Positions 53,925 to 62,692 of a stretch of DNA of 64,000 bases are shown one piece after another (position 1 is the first letter of the stretch; every line of letters starts with the position of its first letter). The stretch lies in contig CAIOKE010000077.1 of assembly GCA_903858815.1 (NCBI GenBank), forward strand, positions 1 through 64,000, written 5' to 3'. Below the pieces are notes generated by a model, which did no database searches, was not told the origin of the DNA, and saw only the letters and a list, made by a program, of their open reading frames with translations. The stretch is from an uncultured Planctomycetaceae bacterium. GTDB lineage: Bacteria; Planctomycetota; Planctomycetia; Planctomycetales; Planctomycetaceae. Both the position numbers and the translations under genes were made by a program.

Positions 53925-55424
53925 TCAGGCCGCCTTGCGTTCGCCGCCGAATGCCACAATCTGCGGACGACGAACATTCGAACCCGGACCGCCTCGCGGA
54001 GGATAACCGTACTCCCTCAGCTTGCCCGACAGGGTTCGCAGTCCGATCTGCAGAATCTGAGCCGTCTTTTCACGATTGCCGTTGCAGCGAGCAAAGGTAG
54101 ATTCAATCAGCTTGCGTTCCATTTCCGCCAGTGTCATACCCACACACTCAGCACCGTCTTCAATCGCATCATGCGACAGCCACGGACGCAGGTCTTCCGG
54201 GTTGATGCACTCGTCTGCATCTACCGTGCAGCAGCGTTCAATCACGTTCTGCAGCTCACGAACATTGCCCGGCCACGCATGTGACTCCAGCAACTGCAGT
54301 GACTCTGAACTGATCTGCCGCGGTGGACGCCCTTCCTTCAGCGAAATCTGACTGATGAAATGCTCCACCAGCAGCGGAATATCGTTCGTCCGCACTCGCA
54401 ACGGCGGCGACTGCAGAGTAATTCCGCTCAGATGCTGCAGCAGATCATCCCGGAATCGCGACTCCATCGCCAGACGATTCAGATCACCATGCGTGGCAGC
54501 GATAAAGCGAATGTTTGGACCATCCTGAGTTCCGTTCAGGACGGCCGCCGCTCGCTGCTCCAGCAGCTGGGCCAGACGCTTCTGAAACGGCAATGCCACC
54601 GTGTCCACATTGTCCAGCAGAATCGAGCCACCTTCACCCATCTTCAGATAACCCGGAAATCCATCCGGAGCCGCATCGCCGAACAGCTGATGCTCCAGAG
54701 TTTCCACGGAATGCAGACTGCAGTCGATTCGCAGGAACGGACGCCCGGCTCGACGACTGCAGCGATGCAGCCCCTCAGCCACCAGCGTCGTACCACTGCC
54801 CGGCTCGCCTCGCACCAGAACAGTGCGATCATCATCCGCGGCAATCCGAATCGATTCCCGCAGAGACTGCATTGCCGGAGTGCTGCCAACCAGATCCATC
54901 AGGTTCCGATTCAGCAGCTGACGTCGCAGCTTCTCATTCTCTCGCACCAGCTCACCGCGACGCAGAGCATTCAGCAGAGCTGCTCCGAATCGTGAGGCGG
55001 AATACGGTCGCTCAATCACATCACAGTCGAATGATGGCACCGTCTCGCGACCCCAGCGGGAATCTTCGCTGACGATGCACAGCACCTGAGCCGCTCGTGA
55101 ATGCGCCCGAATCGCCGCATTCACTTCCTGAATCCGTGACACCGAATCGGCATCATCAATGATACAGCAGCAGAACTCCTGCCGACTCAGATGAAACAGC
55201 ATGGCGTCCGGACTGTCCGTCTCGCACACCTGCATACCACGCTTGCGAACATCGTCAGCCAGCAGCTGACGTGCTCCCGGGCGTGGAGAAAATACCAGAA
55301 CTGTCCGATTGACTGGTTCCGGTTCCGGAGCCGTGTTGCGGGGTTCCGGGGGGGCAGTCGGCGCGGAATGCGGGAACCGCAGAATGTGCGGCTCATGATG
55401 AGCGCCGTGCGGGAACTCGTTCAT
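53925..55424 (-). CDS. Degenerate sigma-54-activator-like AAA+ regulator with receiver-like and Fis-type HTH domains
   Basis: A 499-residue protein. Residues ~40-155 look like a receiver domain, 178-400 like the bEBP AAA+ domain and 428-473 a Fis-type HTH (TLAEMERKLIESTFARCNGNREKTAQILQIG). The WPGNVRELQNVIERCC segment (384-399) and the SRFRDDL arginine-finger region (322-328) are well kept. However, Walker A is GEPGSGTT with T212 in place of lysine, Walker B is GGSILLDN with N272 in place of glutamate, the sensor asparagine is H312, and the GAFTGA loop is absent (DAAPDGFPGY). I infer a regulator that no longer hydrolyses ATP or contacts sigma-54. The ATG at 55424 follows GAGGAC. Confidence 0.85.
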   Translation of the reverse strand: MNEFPHGAHHEPHILRFPHSAPTAPPEPRNTAPEPEPVNRTVLVFSPRPGARQLLADDVRKRGMQVCETDSPDAMLFHLSRQEFCCCIIDDADSVSRIQEVNAAIRAHSRAAQVLCIVSEDSRWGRETVPSFDCDVIERPYSASRFGAALLNALRRGELVRENEKLRRQLLNRNLMDLVGSTPAMQSLRESIRIAADDDRTVLVRGEPGSGTTLVAEGLHRCSRRAGRPFLRIDCSLHSVETLEHQLFGDAAPDGFPGYLKMGEGGSILLDNVDTVALPFQKRLAQLLEQRAAAVLNGTQDGPNIRFIAATHGDLNRLAMESRFRDDLLQHLSGITLQSPPLRVRTNDIPLLVEHFISQISLKEGRPPRQISSESLQLLESHAWPGNVRELQNVIERCCTVDADECINPEDLRPWLSHDAIEDGAECVGMTLAEMERKLIESTFARCNGNREKTAQILQIGLRTLSGKLREYGYPPRGGPGSNVRRPQIVAFGGERKAA

Positions 55425-55870
55425 GATGTCCTCGATCTGAGAGCTGAGGGAGAGACGGAGGGAGAGAGAGACGAGAATTTCCTGAGGCAACAGTTCCATG
55501 GAACAGGCCGAGAAAGCCTGCAACAAAGAATGAACAATGTCCCAGGAAGGTTCCGGAGCAAGTCCGGAAAGGAAGAGAGGAGAACTGGAAAGGATTTCTG
55601 GACCAGTGAGTCAGGTCCGGTTTGAGAGGCCGATTGATAGCGGTGATCGGTCGCGAGTGTCAACACGTCTTCACAGCGAATCCAGGCAAAACCTTGGTCG
55701 ATTTTTAAGAATTCTTCGTTTGCACCAAAACCCAGCCACCAAAAGCCACCACAGACGGCATTTTCTGCCGAAGCCCGACTTACCAACGGCAAAAAAAAGA
55801 AGCCGGATCCTCTGATCCGGCTTCCACTCGGCCAACATCCGGCCGCTCACGGCCATTTTCTACTGGACTT
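55425..55870. other. Leader region of the regulator and terminator of the next gene
   Basis: About 450 bp with no gene. The part nearest the regulator is strongly purine-rich on the + strand (GAGAGCTGAGGGAGAGACGG), giving a pyrimidine-rich leader on the regulator's mRNA. The right part carries the terminator at 55791-55824. Confidence 0.4.
55791..55824 (-). terminator. Intrinsic terminator after Ala-rich protein gene
   Basis: On the minus strand, a perfect 11-bp stem (GAAGCCGGATC / GATCCGGCTTC) with a 4-nt loop is followed by eight T. It lies 46 bp past the stop of the 55871-57622 gene. Confidence 0.95.
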
Positions 55871-57622
55871 TCACTGCTCTACCGCGAATGATCGTGGGGA
55901 CGCATGAAATTCACTCATCGAATCTCGCGACTCAAACATATACAGTCGCCCCCGAAACCATAACGCAAAGTCCAGCCGGCCCGGTCGCTCCACTCCCTCT
56001 CGCGCTGATACCACGACGTCACTGCCTCCAGCAGCCGGGGCATATCGCGTCGGATCCGATTCAAACAACTCACGGGCCTGCGTCGAGGAAAATGCATACG
56101 TCTGCAGACCAAACTGAGCCGTAATCGTCGGATCTGCATCCACCAGCTCCCGATGATCACGCAGGGCAACCGGACAAAAACCCTTGAACCCCGGCTGCAC
56201 ACCACGCTCACGAATCCGCATCAACTGACGCTGACGCTCGTCGTTCTCCATCGATACTCGCAACTTCTCATCCGGAAGACTTCGCAACTGCTCAGAAGGA
56301 ACTGCCACAGATGCCGCAGCAGCCGGGGCCGCAGCAGGCAATGTCGGCACTCCGCCGTCGTCCGCCGCTGCTGACTCCTCAAACCGAATCGCTTCCGGCT
56401 CAGCCGCCTTCACAGCTGCTGCCGCAGGCTGCTCAAGACTCTTCGAAAACTCATCCAGACTCTCGTCCAGACCAACACCCGTAAATGGATTCTCTTCAGC
56501 CGCTGACTTCAACGCCTGCTCCGCTTCCTGCACTGCCGTTCCAGCATCTGCCGCCTGCTCCTGCAGGGCCTCTGCAAATGTCTCAGCAGCTGCGGCGGCC
56601 TGCTGCTGCACACTGTCAGCTGCCCGTCCCGCTGCTGCACCTGCCGCTGCCGCCTGCTCCTGTGCTCCCTCAGTAAATGACTGGGCAGCCGCAGTGGCCT
56701 GCTGCTTCGCAGCACTTTCCTGAGTCTTCATGGCTTCGGCAATCGAATCCAGATCCAGCGGATCTGACGCCTCATCAACGTCAGCACCACCAAACGGATC
56801 CAGAAAATCCGTCGGCTTCTTCGCCGCATTTACAGCCGAACTGGCAGCCGCAGACACCTGCTTTGCAGCCGCCGTTGCCCGCTCGGCTGTCGCAGCAGCT
56901 GCCGCTTCTGCCTGAGGCATAAACGCTGGAGCCGCGCCGGGCTGAACTAAACGAGCAGGCTTGTCCGAAACCACCGGCGAAGCCGTCGGCCCCGTAACTC
57001 CCGCCCCTGCTGCCGCTGCACGCGGACGCACACTGTGACCCGCTGCCGCTGGAACTGCTGCAGACGCACTCGCTGCCGAAGCCGTCGCTGAAGGTCGCAT
57101 GATACTCGGAAATGCCGGACGAGCTGCCGTCGCCTTACCCGCAGCGCCCGGAGCTACTCCGGAAGCAGTCGACGGAACAGTCCGACGCAAACCGCCCGCC
57201 GGACCCGCCACCGAAGGAGCCGGAACAGGTTCCAGATAACTGGGCGGCACAGGAGCCGCCGTGGGAGCCTCGACTGTTTCCGGTCCACGACCCGTCACCT
57301 TGCCCCAGAAACGCTTGAACATATTCTCCTTCTTCACTGGCTCCGCCGGTTTCCGACGCACCAGCTGCGACTGCATATTCTGAGCGTTCGGCAGGTCCTG
57401 CGATCGCATCGAAGGCATCTCCTGACCACTCTGCTGAAACAACTTCTGCAGCTCGCCGTTCACCGTCGTTCCCTGAGATGCAGACTGCACCGGCGTCTTG
57501 CCAGTGCTGCGGGATACACCAGCATCCTGCATCCCCTGAATCGCTCCGGACCACGAGACGCCCACTGAGGCTGACATCGCCGCCAATACCAGACTGCGGC
57601 GGAACCACTTCTCTGTCTTCAT
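55871..57622 (-). CDS. Exported Ala/Gln-rich protein with C-terminal YHS-like domain
   Basis: A 583-residue protein with a signal peptide (KWFRRSLVLAAMSASVGVSWSGA), a long low-complexity Ala/Pro/Val region, and a helical stretch (~325-415) with two ~35-residue Ala/Gln repeats (QEQAAAAGAAAGRAADSVQQ; QEQAADAGTAVQEAEQAL) resembling LEA-type helices. The C-terminal ~100 residues resemble YHS domains (GFCPVALRDHRELVDADP … AFSSTQARELFESDPTRYAPAAGG). The ATG at 57622 is preferred because AGAGG is nine bases upstream. Function unknown; a structural or metal-binding envelope protein is plausible. Confidence 0.75.
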   Translation of the reverse strand: MKTEKWFRRSLVLAAMSASVGVSWSGAIQGMQDAGVSRSTGKTPVQSASQGTTVNGELQKLFQQSGQEMPSMRSQDLPNAQNMQSQLVRRKPAEPVKKENMFKRFWGKVTGRGPETVEAPTAAPVPPSYLEPVPAPSVAGPAGGLRRTVPSTASGVAPGAAGKATAARPAFPSIMRPSATASAASASAAVPAAAGHSVRPRAAAAGAGVTGPTASPVVSDKPARLVQPGAAPAFMPQAEAAAAATAERATAAAKQVSAAASSAVNAAKKPTDFLDPFGGADVDEASDPLDLDSIAEAMKTQESAAKQQATAAAQSFTEGAQEQAAAAGAAAGRAADSVQQQAAAAAETFAEALQEQAADAGTAVQEAEQALKSAAEENPFTGVGLDESLDEFSKSLEQPAAAAVKAAEPEAIRFEESAAADDGGVPTLPAAAPAAAASVAVPSEQLRSLPDEKLRVSMENDERQRQLMRIRERGVQPGFKGFCPVALRDHRELVDADPTITAQFGLQTYAFSSTQARELFESDPTRYAPAAGGSDVVVSAREGVERPGRLDFALWFRGRLYMFESRDSMSEFHASPRSFAVEQ

Positions 57623-57997
57623 GACATCCATCCTCTTCCGGAACTCACATCCCTCATCAGGCCATACCGCGATCCACGCGCAATGGCTCCTGTCCTGCTG
57701 TCTGTATCGACGGTTCCGAAAAGGACGGTTGTTGCACTTGTTGGGGTTTTTCTGTCCCTCCGACAGACAGGACCCTCGAATCACGCATAACCCGAACGAC
57801 CGAAAGATCCCCCCCATTCCCCCCGAAACCCCTTGAATCGATCCGGATTTTCAGCCCTCCGGCTGGAATTGCCGATTTCCGCTGTTCCACACAGCCCCGT
57901 TCCCCACCTTTGACTCATCGCTCAACGCAATCAATACTCCAGCCTGACAAATCACCGCACCCACCACCCACAGCAGAATCTGCAACCCGGCATCCCT
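57623..57997. other. Divergent promoter region
   Basis: A 375-bp region between the Ala-rich gene (minus) and the S49 peptidase gene (plus). No gene supported. It contains the promoter candidate at 57910-57938 for the plus-strand gene and T/G-rich stretches (TTGTTGCACTTGTTGGGG) nearer the minus gene. Confidence 0.4.
57910..57938 (+). promoter_or_regulatory. Sigma-70-type promoter candidate for S49 peptidase gene
   Basis: TTGACT (-35, five of six consensus) and AATACT (-10, four of six) are separated by exactly 17 bp. Transcription would start near 57945, leaving a ~50-nt leader before the ATG at 57998. Predicted from sequence only. Confidence 0.4.
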
Positions 57998-59056
57998 ATG
58001 AGCAGCGAAAATCCGGCCAGCCATCAGAACACCGTCCGCTCAGGAGAATCCGTCGCGGTTGGTCAGCAGCAAATCACCATCCATGTGACGGCCCCTGAAC
58101 TCACGTCCCGTCCACCCGGTCGCACAGCACGGATCCTGCTGTCTCTCTCACTGCTGCTGAACTTCTGGCTGCTGCTGGGCTCAGGGATGTCCACCAGCTC
58201 TGCAATTCCCGAAGCCTTCCTTGAAGGAACTCAGGGCGCCGCAGCGCGACTCGCCGTCATCTCAGTCTCAGGTATGATCAGCCCGCCCTTCACAGAACGC
58301 TGGATCAAACAGATTCGCGCAGCCGCCGCGGATGATTCAGTTCGCGGAGTCATCCTCGCCATCGACAGTCCCGGAGGTTTCGTTGCCGACAGCCATCAGC
58401 TGCATCACGAAATCGAACTGCTGGCCGCAAAGAAAACAGTCTTCGTCTCCATGAAACGACTGGCCGCATCCGGTGGCTACTACATCGCCGTTGCAGCCGG
58501 CCCGTCAGCCCGTATCTTCGCCGAACCCACCACATGGACCGGATCCATCGGAGTCATTATTGCACGCTACAACGCCAGACAGCTGGCCGAAACCATCGGC
58601 GTTCGAGTGGAACCGCTCACCACCGGCCCACTGAAAGACACCCTCAACCCCTTCCGCGACATGACACCGCAGGAAACAGCCGTCTGGGATGCCATCCTCA
58701 AAGATTCCTTCGATCGCTTTGTCAGCGTCATCGATAACGGTCGTTCACAACTGGACGACGACGCCGTCCGCGCACTGGCCACAGGCCAGATCTACACCGC
58801 AAAGCAGGCCCTTGATAACCACCTCGTCGATGCCCTCGGCTATCAGGAAGACGTCGTCAAAGCACTGGCCGAACAACTGCAGCTGACACAGTATGAAGTC
58901 TTCGAATACCGCTCCACCCCCGGACTTGTTGACGTGCTGCTGGGGGCCACCGCACGTCAGCCCTCACTCAGCGAACAATTCGCCGCATCCACCGTCCCTC
59001 AGGCCATGTACTTCGCCTCGTGGAACCCACTGCCACTGCTGCAGCCTGCCCAATAA
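57998..59056 (+). CDS. Signal peptide peptidase SppA-like S49 serine peptidase
   Basis: A 352-residue single-domain (67K-type short form) S49 peptidase with one N-terminal transmembrane helix (ARILLSLSLLLNFWLLLGSG, 44-63). Motifs: IDSPGG (122-127), the nucleophile S158 in LAASGGYYIA, and TGPLKD with the general-base lysine K213 followed by NPFR. The Ser/Lys dyad is therefore intact. These enzymes degrade cleaved signal peptides or membrane proteins. The ATG at 57998 has GCATCCCT upstream, a poor ribosome-binding site. Confidence 0.9.
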   Translation: MSSENPASHQNTVRSGESVAVGQQQITIHVTAPELTSRPPGRTARILLSLSLLLNFWLLLGSGMSTSSAIPEAFLEGTQGAAARLAVISVSGMISPPFTERWIKQIRAAAADDSVRGVILAIDSPGGFVADSHQLHHEIELLAAKKTVFVSMKRLAASGGYYIAVAAGPSARIFAEPTTWTGSIGVIIARYNARQLAETIGVRVEPLTTGPLKDTLNPFRDMTPQETAVWDAILKDSFDRFVSVIDNGRSQLDDDAVRALATGQIYTAKQALDNHLVDALGYQEDVVKALAEQLQLTQYEVFEYRSTPGLVDVLLGATARQPSLSEQFAASTVPQAMYFASWNPLPLLQPAQ

Positions 59057-59094
59057 CTTCGGATCAACACACAAATCATGTGCACACATGCACA

Positions 59095-59627
59095 TTGCCG
59101 TTTGACACGGGTCACGAAACACTGTTGGCGAAAAACTGCAGTTCGCCAGTTGCGTAGTCGTGTTCCACCCTCACCGCAACGGCATCAGCACGCCCCACTG
59201 ATTCTCCCGCCCTGACAGCACCAGCTCGGTAACACTCACCCAACAACCCGCGGCTCAGCGGTGGCCTCGCCCTTCCAGGCGGAACTTCACTGATCAACTG
59301 ACAAACCCCTCGCCCAATCCCTTCACGACAATGCGTTCATTCGTGGGTAAGAATCCACCCGCCACCACCCTTGCGTTTTTCCGTGTCTTTCCGTGTCCTT
59401 CCGTGGTGAAAACAACACCACCTGCCAGCCCCCTGCGTGGGACCACCGAGCACCAGCTCGGTAAAGATGCCGAGTCTCTCCTGTGCCTGGTGGTTATCAG
59501 CCCACGAAATGCCAGAGCAACGGGCGAACGTGTGCCACATTGTGGCTTTTTGTGGGCAAAAGGCGGCCGGGCAGGAATGCCCGGGCGACGGTTGTCGGCG
59601 AACAACGACAACAGATCACTGATCACT
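59095..59627. repeat. Dispersed hairpin-chain element, copy B
   Basis: Second copy of the element at 32297-32770, lying between convergent genes. It starts with the same TTGCCGTTTGA and ends with a 7-bp array (GATCACT x2, 59614-59627). It shares 22- and 25-bp identical blocks with copy A (59440-59461, 59588-59612). It carries extra sequence (about 59282-59430) including three TTCCGTG motifs at 10-bp period (59379-59405). The hairpin CCGGGCA-GGAA-TGCCCGG (59567-59584) corresponds to copy A's AGGCCGAGCA-GGAA-TGCTCGGCCT, with one A-T pair replaced by G-C. Confidence 0.75.
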
Positions 59628-59720
59628 CAAACGCCTCAATCACACCGCCAGTTTCATTTTACATACACCCCGAAGTGAGCCGTCAACGTCCCCGTCAACG
59701 CCCCCACCCAACCCCCACCT

Positions 59721-60290
59721 CTATTCGCCCGCTGACAGACGCTGCATCCGCTCCAGCAGCTCCTGACGAGCCCTTGACAGACGACTGCGAACCGTGCCCG
59801 TCGGAATCCCCAGCACCTCCCCAATCTCCTCGTACGACAACTCGTCAATCTCACGCAGCACCAGTACTTCACGAAAATCCTGCGCTATCTGAGCCATCGC
59901 CTGACGCAGATTCGCCAGCTCCTCACTCAACTCAAGACCAGCACCCGGAACCGCCGATCGACTTCCATCGATCAGCTCGCTCACACCGGACTCAGCCAAC
60001 TGCTCAAGCGATACCGCCGGACGATGACGACGCACTTCACTGATCACTTCATTGCGAGCAATCCGGTACAGCCACGAATAAAAACCAGACTCGCCGCGAA
60101 ACTTCGACAACTGACGCCACGCCTGCAGAAATGCCCGCTGCGCGGCATCCAGAGCATCCTCACGCGAACATACGCTGTGCTCAAGACTGTGCACCAGCCG
60201 GTCCTGGTACCGCCGCACCAGATCGTCAAATGCCTCTACAGCACCCCCAAGGGCCGCCGCTATCAGCTGTTGATCCGACTGCTCAATCAC
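59721..60290 (-). CDS. RpoE-like ECF RNA polymerase sigma factor
   Basis: A 189-residue RpoE/SigW-like factor. Region 2: AFDDLVRRYQDRLVHSLEHSVCSREDALDAAQRAFLQAWRQLSKFRGESGFYSWLYRIARNEVISEVRR. Region 4: IAQDFREVLVLREIDELSYEEIGEVLGIPTGTVRSRLSRARQELLERM. The start is GTG at 60290. It lies 41 bp downstream of lgt on the same strand, so it is probably cotranscribed with lgt and panC. No anti-sigma gene is adjacent. Confidence 0.93.
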   Translation of the reverse strand: MIEQSDQQLIAAALGGAVEAFDDLVRRYQDRLVHSLEHSVCSREDALDAAQRAFLQAWRQLSKFRGESGFYSWLYRIARNEVISEVRRHRPAVSLEQLAESGVSELIDGSRSAVPGAGLELSEELANLRQAMAQIAQDFREVLVLREIDELSYEEIGEVLGIPTGTVRSRLSRARQELLERMQRLSAGE

Positions 60291-60331
60291 GTCATTTGAT
60301 CCGGCAGCAAGAATTCACCAACACCATCGCC

Positions 60332-61408
60332 CTAAACCGACTGCGACTGAGCTGTCGCTCTGACCACAGTCAGCCGACGATGCCGCGAAAAATAGTACAT
60401 CCCGCCCACGCCCGCTGCCACCAGCAGCAAACTGAAAATCTCAGCGTCCTTCAGCCCCACACTGAAAGCCGCCACATCAGCCCGCAACGATTCAAGACCA
60501 GTTCGCGAAATCGGATACAGAATCGCTGCCAGACACAGCACCGCCCCATCATACGGACGACGTCGAAAATACCACGACAGTATCACCGCCAGCACAAACG
60601 CCGCTCCAGAACTGTACAGCTGCGTCGGATGCAATGGCATCGTCGCAGTAGCCTGCGCATCCAGCAAACCTCGACGCACCAACTGCCCGAATGTCAGACT
60701 GTCCGGAGGAAACTGCACAGCCCACGGCAGACTGCAGGCCCGACCATAACAGCAACCATACAGAAAACACCCGATCCGACCAAATCCCTCACCCACCAGC
60801 AGCGATGGAGTCAGCACGTCCAGCACCGGTACCAACGGCAGACCACGCAGACGACAAAACGTCGCGATCCCGGCCATCCCACCCACCACACTGCCGTAAA
60901 ACACAATCCCACCATCCCATAACGCCACCGCTGCAATCAACTTCTGCAGACCCACAGCCGACGAAAATTCCGGACTGCCGTGCCGTACCAGAAAATAAAT
61001 CCGCGCACCCACCAGACCAGGAATCAATGCCCACATCAGCATGTCCCAGATCACGTCAGACTCCACACCGATCTGACGAATCCGCTGCCCAGCCAGCCAA
61101 CTTGCCGCCGAAAAGCCCACAAACATCATAAACCCATAACCAAACACCGGAATGCCGGTCCGCACCACACCCACGTCCGGCTGCCACAACAACAAACCCA
61201 GAAAACCCACCGGTACCAGCATCCAGAAGCCTGCCGCCAGCAACGCCTCAGACCACGCCCCTTCACTCTGACGCAAACGCACACACAACACACTCACCAC
61301 CAGCGTCCAGATCAGAATCAGCCAACCGGCACCCACATACAACTCATTCCCCGCAGCCTCAAATCGCCACGCCGAATCAAACATAAATCGCAGCAGATTC
61401 GTCCGCAT
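60332..61408 (-). CDS. lgt: Prolipoprotein diacylglyceryl transferase
   Basis: A 358-residue polytopic membrane enzyme adding diacylglycerol to the lipobox cysteine of prolipoproteins. Key motifs: WDGGIVFYGSVVGGM (HGGxFxG-type loop), GRIGCFLYGCCYG, and HPTQLYSSG; the C-terminal part has GLESLRAD (R/E-containing motif). It is longer than E. coli Lgt (~290) mainly through an N-terminal helix-rich extension. Two likely lipoproteins in this window (15903 and 27008) carry canonical lipoboxes. Its start is 30 bp from the panC stop. Confidence 0.93.
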   Translation of the reverse strand: MRTNLLRFMFDSAWRFEAAGNELYVGAGWLILIWTLVVSVLCVRLRQSEGAWSEALLAAGFWMLVPVGFLGLLLWQPDVGVVRTGIPVFGYGFMMFVGFSAASWLAGQRIRQIGVESDVIWDMLMWALIPGLVGARIYFLVRHGSPEFSSAVGLQKLIAAVALWDGGIVFYGSVVGGMAGIATFCRLRGLPLVPVLDVLTPSLLVGEGFGRIGCFLYGCCYGRACSLPWAVQFPPDSLTFGQLVRRGLLDAQATATMPLHPTQLYSSGAAFVLAVILSWYFRRRPYDGAVLCLAAILYPISRTGLESLRADVAAFSVGLKDAEIFSLLLVAAGVGGMYYFSRHRRLTVVRATAQSQSV

Positions 61409-61437
61409 CGCACTCTCTCCCCCCCCACTCCCTGACT

Positions 61438-62298
61438 TCAGCCAAATGTCAGCAGCTGGTTATCAATCAGCCGCGTCGATCCGACTCGGGCTGCAATCAA
61501 GGCGACCGCCTTCGTTCCTGCGGACACTCGTTCCGGTAACGGCAACAAGGTCTCTGGATCCGCCAGCACAGCATACTGCAGCTCAACTCCGGCTGTCTGC
61601 AGCAGTTTCTGCTGCATCTGCTGCTCTACCGCGGCCGGCACTGCCTGCGACTGCCCGCATAAGTGCTGAGCCAGCTGCAGCGCACCCCACAACGATGTCG
61701 CCGTCTGACGCTCAACAGATGACAAATACCGATTCCGACTGCTCATCGCCAGACCATCAGACTCACGAATAATCGGACATGTCACGATCTCGGTCGGAAT
61801 ATTCAGATCCCGCACCATGCGCTTCACAATCAACTGCTGCTGAAAATCCTTCTGGCCAAAATACGCTCGCTCTGGCTGAGTAATCAACAGCAGCTTCGTC
61901 ACCACCGTCGTTACACCATCAAAATGGCCGGGCCTGTGAGCCCCCTCAAGCACAGTCGATAACCGCCCCACACGAACCGTCGTCTCAGCATCTGACGCAT
62001 ACATCCGATCCGTCTGCGGAGTAAACACCAGATCCACACCAGCCTGCCGACATAACTCAAGATCCGCCTCCAGTGTCCGCGGATACTTCGAAAAATCTTC
62101 CTGCGGACCAAACTGCGTCGGATTGACAAAAATTGTCGCCGTCACAAATCCACAGTCCAGCCGCGCACGCTGCATCAGACTGAAATGCCCCTGATGCAAC
62201 GCACCCATCGTTGGTACACAACCCGTCAACAGACCACGCTGACGAGCACTGTTCACGTGCTGCCACGTCTTCTGCGGACAACTTTCCACCAGCATCAT
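61438..62298 (-). CDS. panC: Pantothenate synthetase
   Basis: A 286-residue ATP-dependent ligase joining pantoate and beta-alanine, the last step of vitamin B5 synthesis. Motifs: VPTMGALHQGHFSLMQRA (HIGH-type nucleotide motif), ATIFVNPTQFGPQEDFSKYPR, GHFDGVTTVVTKLL, FGQKDFQQ and SRNRYLS (KMSKS-equivalent). Two adjacent ATGs at 62298 and 62295 are possible; GAGGGG lies just upstream. Other pan genes are not in the window. Confidence 0.96.
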   Translation of the reverse strand: MMLVESCPQKTWQHVNSARQRGLLTGCVPTMGALHQGHFSLMQRARLDCGFVTATIFVNPTQFGPQEDFSKYPRTLEADLELCRQAGVDLVFTPQTDRMYASDAETTVRVGRLSTVLEGAHRPGHFDGVTTVVTKLLLITQPERAYFGQKDFQQQLIVKRMVRDLNIPTEIVTCPIIRESDGLAMSSRNRYLSSVERQTATSLWGALQLAQHLCGQSQAVPAAVEQQMQQKLLQTAGVELQYAVLADPETLLPLPERVSAGTKAVALIAARVGSTRLIDNQLLTFG

Positions 62299-62692
62299 CG
62301 GCCCCTCAGCTGCTGTACATTCCCTGAGCACACCCTGGGACCACGTCCCACGGCCCCGGAATTCTCACGGCACAAACCGTTACTGTCGAGCCCCCGGCCC
62401 GAATCCACCACCCGTTTTCACCCAAAACCATCCACCAGGCACCCCCAACTGCTCGAACTTCCACGCCTCCGCCGATACAGTACAAACCTGAAAAACTCAA
62501 AGTCAGCCCTCGCGTTCCTGCTCAACCCCATTGTGAAAAACATCGGTTTTTCAAAGGTGGTGCAGAACTGTCGCCCAGGCTGAAGCCCAGACTACCACTG
62601 CTGTTCTCGGTGTCCTCACTACATCAGAAAACCCATCTGCTGCACGTCTGCCCCACACCCGCGCCCATACTGAAAGCTCCCGGAGCACCTGC
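62299..62692. other. Divergent intergenic region with inverted fragment of the hairpin element
   Basis: A 394-bp gap with no supported gene. Positions 62536-62596 align, in inverted orientation, with 32628-32690 of hairpin-element copy A (roughly three quarters identical by eye), including a shared GGCTGAAGCCCAGAC core. The remainder is proline-codon-like GC-rich sequence without signals I can name. Confidence 0.55.
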
